Assembly: GCA_039602395.1 (NCBI GenBank)
Contig: JBCNJP010000008.1
Coordinates: 18,296,354-18,360,353, forward strand
Source: Deinandra increscens subsp. villosa
Lineage: Eukaryota > Streptophyta > Magnoliopsida > Asterales > Asteraceae
Direction of reading: 5' to 3'
Length of the DNA: 64,000 nt
Shown here: positions 11,543 through 21,622 of the stretch, in pieces
Layout: each line of letters starts with the position of its first letter
Position numbering within the stretch: position 1 is the first letter of the stretch
The notes under the pieces: model-generated
Databases searched by the model: none
What the model was told of the DNA's origin: nothing
What the model saw: only the letters and a program-made list of their open reading frames with translations
Position numbers and translations under genes: made by a program

Positions 11543-12376
11543 ATGGTACCAAACAACATCATGGAAGAGCAATTGAAGGACTTTGATGTTGAACCTCGCT
11601 ATGATGATGATGGAGTTGTTCCCGATGAAAACGAGTGTCTGTTTGTGAAACGGGTTCTTTATGGTTTCACCGAGCAAACCTCGACACAAGATGTACATCA
11701 TGCAGATGCAAGTCAGGTGTTTTATGGTATTACCGAACCAGAAGATGACTCGCTCCCGGTGCAAGATGTACAACACGAGGATGCACATCACGTGTTCTTC
11801 GGTCGTCTTTGGTTGTTCGAAAATAAAGTTCTTCGTAACGGGTATAATAATATGTATTCTTTTATCAAAGACGTTGGAAAGATCACGTTACTTCCCATAG
11901 ATTTCACAACGGTCCTTGATCGTGAAGTCTTGATTTGTAACAAGATTCCTCAAATTTTTATACCCTACCTTTGGAGAATTCATGAGATTTTGCAGGTTAA
12001 AGTTGGAGGTCGGAAAACACCTGGTACAATTATTAAGGAAGAATTCGTTTGGGTTTCACACAAAAAGTTTGATCAAGATTTCTATGTAGTTGCATGTGAT
12101 ACTCCGGTAGCAATCCTCAAGATAGCTTCTTACAACAAGTGTGAACCGGAGTTTGAATCTGCGCAAGCACGTTTGAGGACAAACTTTTCTGAACATCGGG
12201 AGGATGATAGCGGTAATCCTAACCCGAAATTAGTCGCTGGATTTTTAAACACGTTAGTCATTAACATTAATTCATGCGGGTTTGAGACGAAAAACTTATA
12301 TGGGTCTAATACTATGGACGGGTCAAAAATGTTGGATCCAAATATCGATCGGGTGGAGCTCCATGATTGTGGCTGA
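11543..12376 (+). CDS. TE3 single ORF with a gypsy protease-linker remnant
   Basis: The element has only 843 bp between its LTRs, and one ORF fills it. The frame is open from 11309 inside the 5' LTR; I chose the first Met after the primer site. A short internal repeat, QDVHHADASQVFYG then QDVQHEDAHHVFFG, lies at about residues 50-85 of the 277. The second copy runs into GRLWLFENKV and a following NGYNNMYSFIKD block, which resembles the segment just after the protease of gypsy Pol (family pattern DACHxLLGRPW, then NxYxFxKDGKKIxL). The last 57 codons are 3' LTR sequence. No Gag core, knuckle, RT or integrase is present. I infer a non-autonomous element that carries a captured Pol fragment; whether the protein is made is unknown. 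Confidence 0.6.
   Translation: MVPNNIMEEQLKDFDVEPRYDDDGVVPDENECLFVKRVLYGFTEQTSTQDVHHADASQVFYGITEPEDDSLPVQDVQHEDAHHVFFGRLWLFENKVLRNGYNNMYSFIKDVGKITLLPIDFTTVLDREVLICNKIPQIFIPYLWRIHEILQVKVGGRKTPGTIIKEEFVWVSHKKFDQDFYVVACDTPVAILKIASYNKCEPEFESAQARLRTNFSEHREDDSGNPNPKLVAGFLNTLVININSCGFETKNLYGSNTMDGSKMLDPNIDRVELHDCG
12197..12204 (+). other. TE3 polypurine tract
   Basis: CGGGAGGA directly precedes the 3' LTR start TGATAGCGG at 12205. It is short but well placed to prime plus-strand synthesis. Confidence 0.65.
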
Positions 12377-12775
12377 AGAAATAGTCTAACAACCATCCCA
12401 CGTTCTTTCATTTAGATATGCCATGTGTTTGTGTTTGTAATTTTATATTTTATGTAGTTCCTTTATTTTAGCCAGATATGGGAAGTAGGTAGTTTAATTT
12501 TGTTAACTGTATTTTCAATTCCTATGTAAGGATTAGTTCATATGTGAAGAAGGCAGAGATGAGTTAATTAGAATTTGTGTGTTTATCTCAATTTTGTGAG
12601 TGAACATATTTTCCATGCTAGTTCAAATTATGGCATATTTGAATGGTGTTCTTGGAGTCTAAATCGGGATTAAGTGGTGTATCTGTATCTTGATTCCTGT
12701 TTAGTTTTGCCCGACGTTTAATTCGAGTGGTGATTTCTGTATCTCGGATCATTCGTTGCCTATCTCTTCGGTTCG
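12205..12775 (+). repeat. TE3 3' LTR, first part (571 bp)
   Basis: It matches the 5' LTR to CTCTTCGGTTCG and is then broken by TE4. The last five bases, GTTCG (12771-12775), are the left target-site duplication of TE4. The remaining 87 bp are at 39167-39253. Confidence 0.93.
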
Positions 12776-14620
12776 TGTGGCGCCCGCTCCCAGACTTGGC
12801 ACTAGGAGGGGTCACGAATCGGATTTACTCATGAACACAAGGTATCAACAGAGATATTAAGCAGCGGAAATTTAAAACTTTTATTTATATAAGCCATGTA
12901 CTACAGTAAGAGAGATATGGTACATAATTATAACTAATTATGAATACGAAATCTATAACTAAGCTAGCTTGCCAGAAATCCTTTCTTGATAACTTTCCCG
13001 ACTATCCCGTCCTCACAAGATCCGTGCCTTTACTTCTAAACGTCTCTGCAGAACCTAGCATACATACTTTTAAAAAGTCAGCTTACGCTGGTGAGTTCTA
13101 CCGATTAGTTCAATACCGTTAAAGTGTTTAGCTGGTTTTACAACACACATTTATAAATCACATATAAATTCTAACACGTATGTACTATGATAATATATCT
13201 TATTATCTTAATCATGACCCTAGGCTAAACTTCTAGGTCACTATATTCAACCAACTAATTTGGTTCTCCATGAAGAGTCCGCCCGCCACTGCACACTCCG
13301 TCCCATCTCGAAGGATAGTTATTACAACGGCCCAATGCAGCTCCGTCCGTACACGGTTCCCTAAGCCACCACTATTGGGAAGCAGCGTCTCCTCATTCTT
13401 CATCTCCTTCGAAAGGTTCGCCCGCCACTGCAATCGTCATCCTACCTTTTTCGTAAGATAGCTTTTGCGATGTCCGACTGCCGCTCCGTCCGTACACGGT
13501 TCCCTAAGCCACCACTATGGGGAAGCAGCGACCCCTCGTCTTCAGTAGCAACACATGCTCTAACTCTAATAAGTCATATTAGCAACTCATGATTCAACTC
13601 TATTAGGTTCTAGTAGCAACTCATGTTTTATCCCTATTAGGTCATTTTCTCATCTTAATGACTTATTATCCGACCGTATATACTACCTACTTCTAGTTAA
13701 ATAACCAGATGCGTTAGGTTTGTTATTAAACAGTGATAAGGCACTCATATACTGCAACAAATGGACATCCCCCAATTTACCTAGGTGTATGTATACAGGA
13801 TGTACCAGCGGCGTATCCTCCACACTTTCGATATACCGGGTAACTTATATTACTATGTATATATATAGGATGTACCATCGGCGTATCCACCACATATTAA
13901 TACAAGCAAATGCACCAGCTGTTCTCATATAATCATACATATTCACTAAACGTTTACTAACAACTCCCTAGTCACTTGGCCACCTAATTTCAAAACAAGT
14001 ATATACACATCACATTATAGTCAACATATTTCCATAACATGTATAAGCAATTCAACAACAATTTCATCATATAACACGTATATATCAAGTCACAATTATC
14101 TTGAATATATGTTCACAAGTATTGTATGTATACTAGCCCAAAAAGATTTAAAACATTTAAAACATTAAAACATTTAAAAGTGGGCTCATAGAACTCACCT
14201 GATATCTTTAATCAGTTATTCAGACAGAACCTCCGTTATGGTCCACAATTAAGCTAATCGCGTATCGGATTGCGTTAATGCAAGGTCATTATAAATAATA
14301 CCTATGTTTATTTATATCTTATTATCCTAATAATACTTTATTAGGGTTTATCTCTTTTAAGGTCAAAATGACCAAAATGCCCTTATAGGCATAATAACCT
14401 TTTTATTGATAATATGAAGACGCGCATTCTTATAAGTAGACACTCACTCTGGGATCGCCCAGTGTTGGGATGCCATTGCCGAGATGGGATGGCGACACCC
14501 CCGCTATTGCCAGAAACCCCAGTGTACAGGTGCCTACCCTTCCGGTTCGCGCGAACCTCTAATATCCGATTAACTCGGTATCTTTAATACTTTATCATTT
14601 ATTCATCTTAAACTCATATA
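12776..14620 (-). repeat. TE4 solo LTR, first part (LTR 3' end, reverse orientation)
   Basis: On the plus strand it starts TGTGGCGCCCG. Read on the minus strand it follows the last half of the TE6 LTR: for example AGTCAGCTTACGCTGGTGAG at 13078 matches the complement of 37798-37817, and GATGTACCAGCGGCGTATCC at 13799 matches TE6's repeated box. No primer site, gag or second LTR follows, so this is a solo LTR left by recombination between two LTRs. Target duplication is GTTCG on both sides (12771-12775 and 39162-39166). It is more diverged from both TE6 LTRs than they are from each other. Confidence 0.9.
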
Positions 14621-14879
14621 TCTATATTACTATATAATACATATTGGTCATCGGGGGTATTTTTGTCATAAAATTCCTTAATTTTAAGACGCGTACAAAT
14701 TGTTATGCAACATGTACAAGGGTTTAAAGCATGAAAAAGAAACCCTAAATCATTACCAAGTACTTTACCTTTCAAAAAAGGAAGGACATTCTTGACATTA
14801 ACCATCTTCAGCCGTATCCCCACCTAATCTTACATTATTATTACACACAAATCAAAAGCAACCATTTAAACATATACGG

Positions 14880-17200
14880 TTCCCCCACATCGCTCCATCC
14901 CCATACAGATCCTTAGCCGCCTTCGACTACTATGCTCGCAGCCTCTCTCTCCTTTGATTGGGCCGCGATTTGGGAAACGGAGCTCTACACCTCTTCTCCT
15001 TCTTCAGTCGTAATGATCGTCTCCTTTCTCCCTCGATTGGGCCGCTATGTTGATGATAGTCGGATTCAAATTGACGTCCAAATCAAGCTTGAGGACTCTA
15101 TAAATTGGCATCTCCTCTCCATTCCGTTTTATCATATCCATCTCAAAACTGATTTGAGGTAAAGCATCCATCTGATTTCTCTGATTCTATATCCAATTCA
15201 TGCTCCATTCGATTTAATATGATTTGTGTTCTATTTTGGTTTTGAAGGAATCCATTTCGTTTTTTCATCTCCACCTGCAATCGGTTGGCTAAGGTAAATT
15301 CAATCTCAATCTCAATTTTAGTTTTCAAGCTCCATTTACTTGTAATTCATGAGCAGATTTGTGATTTGTTCACCTGCAAGTTATTAATGTTATTTGACAT
15401 CTGTTATTAAGCTTTGTGGAACACTCAGATATTTGTTAATATACTATGAAACTGATCAATGGATGAAACTGATCCAAAGCTTGTTATTAAGCTATGTTAT
15501 TTGTAACAGATTTGTGGCACATCCAGATATTTGTTTTTGACATCTGTTATTAAGCTATGAATAACACTCACATATTTGGTATTAAAAAAGGGACTAAAAA
15601 ATAGATGAAACTGATCCAAACCTCCTTGACATTCAGATCAGAAACAGGAACTAAAAACAAGAACTTGAAATAGTTTTTAAGTTAACTTTTCTTGACTTGG
15701 ATCCTTAACCAAGATCTGTGACCTAGGTAAGAATTTTCTCATCTTCTCTTCAGATACATAATTTTTTTTCCAAACAATTTATAGAAATATTAATCATCAT
15801 GGTTATTGGTTTCTGTTACTTTCGTTTGTCAAGAATTTCTCTATTTTGTGTGTTTAATTTGTGTAGTTTATGTGTTTGTATAAATGTGTGTGGGATTTGG
15901 GCCTTTTACATTTTTTGCTTTTTGCTCATTACTTCTTAATTTTGAGATGCAGGTGTTGAAACAGATGTGGTTATTTTTCTCTGTGATCTAAGGTAATGTT
16001 CTTATGTTACCTCTGTTTCATTTTGTTTTTCTCTTTTTGAGAAGGTTTGGGGGTGGTTTTTGTTTGTGTTAGTGAGGTTTTTATGTTATTATGTGATTGT
16101 TAATGAGATTGGTTATCTTCTATAAGTTAATGGTAAAAAAGTACTTAAAATTTAAATGAAAGTGATGAGTTGGTTGTATCGGATTAGTATACAGAATGGT
16201 ATTAGTTTATTCAAAAGTACTTATGTTATTATGTAATTTTTGGTATTAGTTTTTTGAGAATCTGTTTATACTTTTTGGTTCACTTAATGAGGTTGCTTAT
16301 CTTACATAAGATCATGAAATGGTTGAATATCTTTATGTGATTGCTAATTAGATTGGTTATCTTCTATATGTTAATGGTAAAAAAGAAAAAAAAACTTAAT
16401 ATTTAAATGAAAGTAATGAGATGGTTGTCTCTGATCATTATCTTTAGTGAGCACACTTTGAAAAATTGCATGTAAACACTAGAGATGAATTAACAAATTC
16501 TAATTACATGCAGAGGCAAAAAACCAGGGACTTATGAACCAGAGATATAGAAAACAGGGATCCAAATATATGATCTTGATGTTTTTGACAATTTGGTGTG
16601 ATGTGTTTAATACACGAGAGTGGTGGGTTTGATGTTATATAGATATTGAATAGGGGATATTCTTTTTTTTCCTAGAAACAATTAGCCCCCCACAATTTTT
16701 TTGTTACTTTTAACTCATTCAACCCATTCGACCCACTTAATTTGTAAAGGAAAATACTTCTTTTCAAATAGCTCTTCTAATTGATAAATTGTAAGTGCTT
16801 ACAGGAGGAGACATATTCTTCATCATTTCTTCTGCATTATACTTGAAGGTCAATGAATTTCCTCCCGAGAAGAAGGTTGATATATACGCTATTTGAGCAT
16901 GATAAAAGTGTAATTTAACAAGTTAATGTAAATATTTTCTTATGTTTCTTTTCCTTGCTAAATACTAACTTTTTAATTTCTAATGCCAGGTTGAAGCGGT
17001 TGTGGTTGGAATTGACCCTACATAAAAATACATCATTTGGTAGTTGTTTGAATCGAATAATCCTCGCTAAACGAGTGCTCTGGTTCGGGCAAAATCATAG
17101 GTCAAAACGGGCCTTGAGGAAAACCGTGTGTGCTTGTTTTCATAAACAATGTGTACTTGGTGGCAACAAATCATAGAAGGGGTGTTGCCATCTTTAATGC
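14880..17200 (+). other. Possible captured gene fragments inside Helitron TE5
   Basis: A CT-rich stretch with a twofold GATTGGGCCGC motif (about 14958 and 15036) is followed by several 5' splice-like sites: GAG/GTAAAG (15159), AAG/GTAAAT (15295), TAG/GTAAGA (15727), AAG/GTAATG (15992). Possible 3' sites include ATGCAG (about 15952) and CATGCAG (about 16513). One candidate mini-exon is 15953-15991. A segment from about 16989 reads VEAVVVGIDPT and then a stop. I recognise no protein. The pattern suggests a captured, decayed spliced transcript, but AT-rich DNA gives such sites by chance. Confidence 0.3.
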
Positions 17201-18635
17201 TTGTGAATAGCTTAACCAGATATAGTCACAAATGAGCTTAGGGGCGTTCAAAATCTTTCTGGTTTCTACAAAAAAAAAGCATTTGGTGATGTCCTTTTGC
17301 AGTCTCAGTTTGATAATAATATGTTTTTTTTGGAACGGATTGATAATAATATGTTTCAATACACTCCAATGGAAAAATGCTTAGTAGAACATGCCTAAAA
17401 TTCCGCAGGTCAATATGGTGACTTCCAAGGATGTTGATAACAGAATCCTTTAGCTATGCAATCAGTTTGGAGGATTGTAAATTCAAATCATGTAAATATG
17501 TTATAGATGTAAATCCTATGTGAATGACATTTTTTATGTATGTTTTTAAGAAGAAAAAACAAAATAATATATGAAAAAAAGTTGTGTAAGTGACTTTCTT
17601 CTCATCATTAGTTATATTTCACATCTAACTATAATGCATTCTAACGAACATCAAGTGCATTTTTGTGAATGTTGCTTGAGATTAAGGATTATGAATCCCA
17701 CAATATTGTCTTCTAAAATATAACCATCGTTCATGACATTTATTTATAAAGTTGAGAACTAATGTTGACAATTTTTTGGGCAGAGCATGGTGTTGATCTT
17801 TAATGATTTTGTAGAAACGAAAATAATGATTTAGTGTTGTATTAAAATGAATATTTTTTAAAATATTAGTGACTAATAAATATTTTTTATTGGAGTGATC
17901 GTTTTGAAATGTCTAAACATTGAAAGTTGATTTGATGTTCATGATCAATTTTATGATAAATTAATTTGTAAATTATGTTTTTAAAGAAGCTATTCGGTAG
18001 CAACAATTTTTAGCAGTTTTACCAAGGCATCACAAGAGTTGTTAGCAGTCTTCAAATTTTGTGCTTTGAGAAATTAATCATATGCATGCATCATGGTGGG
18101 ACATTTACAATTGTTGCCCTTGTGTTAGCTCTAAATAACTTCAGTTATGCTCTTCCAAATGGTTTTTGTAGATGGTAATCTTCAACTGTTAAATTTCATT
18201 AACTTTTTCATGAAAGTAATTACATTTCTGTTTTAGAAAGAAAAAAGTCATTGCTGGTGTAGTACCTGCTATTAAGAATGCAAGACTATATTTTGGAAAA
18301 GGTAGAGAGATAATTTATGCCACAAATTTTCGGTTCATTGAGTGTATTTCTATTATTAACATAACATTAACTGAAAAAATAAAAATAAGTATCCTTGATA
18401 CTATTAATAATAATTATCGACATCTAAATTTTCAAATACATGTAATTCTATCAAATGACTTTTTCCTACTAATAGTTTCTACAATATCAACTCCTAATCG
18501 CCATCGTTGAACGCGTATGTACCGAATTATAAATTGTCACTACGTCGCTTTGCGCAAATAGAAACGAATATTGCGTTGTAAATTTTCGTCACCGCCGACA
18601 CGCGAACAAAAGACATATAATGCGCTATACACTGT

Positions 18636-18665
18636 CGCCGCCGCAACGCGCGGGCACACGGCTAG
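18636..18665 (+). other. Helitron TE5 3' hairpin and CTAG end
   Basis: A GC-rich imperfect palindrome, then GCACACGG and CTAG. The host base after it is T. This is the diagnostic 3' terminus of the Helitron superfamily (hairpin plus CTRR). Confidence 0.85.
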
Positions 18666-19118
18666 TACTTATTATATATATAAACATGTTATAAGACCAA
18701 AAATCAAGTACCCATACCCTCCGGATTATTTTATAATAATTATCTTTATTTAGAAACCCTAATTTCATGAATTTCTCGTTTTATAATCAAAACTCATTTT
18801 TAATTCAAACCAACTTAGGGTGTTATCCATTATAACATTTTATAATATTCTTTAAAAGATCAAAGCTTAATTCAACATCGTTTAGTCAATTTGGGCGGAG
18901 TAACGTTATGAAAACCCTAATTTTGACCCGTTAATAAAACCTTTACCAAACATTTTCCAAATGTGAAATTAACTTAGGGCTTTCTTAAAACACATTAAAT
19001 TAGGATTACCTACAAAAATTCAGAGCCTAATTCCCACCCGATTACCCTATATTAGCAAAACAAGCTCAAGAACCCTAATTTTAACACATTTTTAGAAAAC
19101 ATACTTAGAAATCGATTT
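18666..19118 (-). repeat. TE4 solo LTR, second part
   Basis: The match to the reverse complement of the TE6 LTR resumes exactly at the Helitron right edge (compare the complement of about 36000-36350) and runs to the TE6 insertion. Its last five bases, GATTT (19114-19118), are the left target duplication of TE6. Confidence 0.9.
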
Positions 19119-21622
19119 TGTAACACCCCAAATTTCACAGGTACATGATAAATACGTGTTTATATTATCACTACGTGAGTTTAATTGATAAATATGGTAA
19201 ACTATGCATTAGATAGATTGCATGTGTTAGAAATACGTATTCTATAGCTAAAATGATAAAAAATGCATAAACGAATAAGTTAAACGGCAAAGAAAGTAAA
19301 ATATAAGATGGATATGTGTTGGTACAAATAACATGATGATATATGTGTGAATTGATAGATGTATACATGTGAATACGTGTGTTAGTAGTTAATGGAAAAG
19401 TAGAAGGGCTAAAAATGTAATTTATATAAAGTTATCAACGTATATGGATATTATACGTATCTATAACTATTATAAACATTTTAAGGCTTAGAATATAGTA
19501 AAAATATATCCTAACATGATCCATAACATGAAATAATAAGTATTGGAAAGTTTGAGGGGCCAAATGTGTAAATAATGAAAAATATATATAAATATATATA
19601 AAAAATATATACGTATGTATACGTATATCATCGAGAGTGTCCCGAGCCTTAGAAACCCTTATAAATATGCCCCATAATGTTTTAGTACATAAAATGATAG
19701 AAAGATAAGAGTTCAGGGGCTGAAAATGTAAATAAAAAGTCCAGGGGCCAAAACTGTCATTCTGGCAAAGATGCCAGGCGTATCGCCGGGATCCTCCTCC
19801 CCACGGCGCGATACGCGAGCCACCCTGTGACGCAGATTCGTGACAGCTCGCGTTTTTTCGACTTGTTGCTCACGTTTGATCCAAATACTCACCCTTAACG
19901 TGTCGTTTTTGCTGCTGAATCACCCTAAACACGTAGCAGACCCTCCTGCGCACCTAACAACTATAAATACTGGATCCAATCATTCGATTATGAGCACCAA
20001 TTCACGAAATCATCTCCCTAAAAACCCTAGAACACGTCCGAACGTTCTTCTGCAAAATTGAAGCAATCGGTGAGGAATTAGAAGGCCATCTCCTGCAGAC
20101 CTACGTTTTTAGGTATGCTCTACAATAGCCCCATGTTAATTTCAGTTAATATCATGTCTAGAATAGAGATCTAAAACTATGCAAAAATTAGGGTTCTTGG
20201 ATATAAGTCATCAAATTCGGGTGATCGGGTGGGAATTAGGGTCTGAAATTTTGTAGGTAATCCTAATTTAATGTATTTTAAGAAAGCCCTAAGTTTATTT
20301 CACAATTGGAAAAGGTTTGGTAAAGGTTTTGTTAACGGGTCGAAATTAGGGTTTTCTAGAAGTTATTCTGCCCAAATCGAGTAAACGGTTTTGAACTAAG
20401 ATTTGATCTTTTAAAGGATATTATAACATGTTATAATGGATAACACCCTAAGTTGGTTTGAATTAAAAATGAGTTTTGATAATAAAACGAGAAATTCATG
20501 AAATTAGGGTTTCTAAATATGATTATTTAATATAAACTAATCCGTAGGGTATGGGGACTCGATTTTTGGTTTGGTAATATGTTTATATATATAATAAGCA
20601 TATATGGGTTTAAAATGGACAAATAATAAAGTATTAAAGATACCGAGTTAATCGGATATTAGAAGTTCGTGCGGACCGGAAGGGTAGACACCTGTACACT
20701 GGGGTTTCTGGCAAAAGCGGGGGTGTCGCCATCTCATCTGGGCAATGGCACCCCAACACTGGGCGATCCCGGAGTGAGTGTCTACTTATAGGAATGCGCG
20801 TCTTCGTATTATCAATAAAAAGGTTATTATGCCTATAAGGGCATTTTGGTCATTTTGACCTTAAAAGAGATAAACCCTAAAGTATTATTAGGATAATAAG
20901 ATATAAATAAACGTAGGTATTATTTATAATAACTTTGCATTAATGCAATCCGATACGCGATTAGGTTAATCGTGGACCATAACGGAGGTTCTGTCTGAAT
21001 AACTGATTAAAGATATCAGGTGAGTTCTATGAGCCCACTTTTAAATGTTTTAAATATTTTAAATGTTTTCGGGCTAGTATACATACAATACTTGTGAACA
21101 TATATTCAAGATAATTGTGACTTGATATATACGTGTTATATGATGAAATTGTTATTAAATTGTTTATACGTGTTATGCAATTATGTTGATTATAATGTGA
21201 TGTGTATATACTTGCTTTGAAATTAAGTAGCCAAGTGACTAGGGAATTGTTAGTAAACATTTAGTGAATATGTATGATTATATGAGAACAAGTGATGCAT
21301 TTGCTTATATTAATATGTGGTGGATACGCCGCTGGTACATCCTATATATATACATAGTAGTATAAGTTACCCGGTATATTGAAAGTGTGGAGGATACGCC
21401 GCTGGTACATCCTGTATACATACACTAACGGTAAATTGGGGGATGTCCATTTGTTGCAGTATATGAATGCATTATCACTGTTTAATAACAAACCTAAAGC
21501 ATCTGGTTATTTAACTAGGGGTGGGTAGTATACGTGATCGGAAATTAAGTCATTAAGACGAGAAAATGACCTAATATAGTTAAGTATAAAGTTGGTGGAT
21601 AAAGTTGAGGAATCGCTGTTGC
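19119..21622 (+). repeat. TE6 5' LTR, first part
   Basis: It starts TGTAACACCCCAAATTTC, like the 3' LTR at 34879. It is interrupted after GCTGTTGC by TE7; the second part is 32193-32923. The full 5' LTR is 3235 bp against 3226 bp for the 3' LTR, and a 9-bp indel in an AT-rich stretch (about 19595) explains the difference. By eye only about a dozen substitutions separate them. It contains two near-identical boxes GGATACGCCGCTGGTACATC (about 21324 and 21392). Inside ORFs such as 19840-20061 are repeated in both LTRs and look non-coding. Confidence 0.93.
19962..19969 (+). promoter_or_regulatory. TE6 5' LTR TATA box
   Basis: TATAAATA in a GC-balanced context, mirrored at 35713-35720 in the 3' LTR. 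About 145-185 bp upstream are inverted words GCGTATCGCC and GCGATACGCG (19778-19818). Confidence 0.6.

Larger units (their letters stand above)
14621..18665 (+). mobile_element. TE5 non-autonomous Helitron (4045 bp)
   Basis: The left end, TCTATATTACTATATAATA, fits the plant Helitron 5' terminus. The right end is a GC-rich stretch, CGCCGCCGCAACGCGCGGG, which folds as CCG-C-CGC / AAC / GCG-CGG with one bulged base, followed eight bases later by CTAG (18662-18665). It sits between A (14620) and T (18666) with no target duplication, as Helitrons do. Removing it restores the LTR sequence of TE4 (CATATA joined to TACTTATTATA, matching TE6's CATATATGCTTATTATA). No Rep/helicase is encoded. The interior is AT-rich with several splice-like junctions and could be captured gene sequence. 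Confidence 0.85.

Noticed and set aside
14932..15162. 76-codon ORF in the Helitron as a real gene
   Set aside because: Short, no recognisable domain, and it reads through a splice-like junction; kept only as part of a possible captured fragment.
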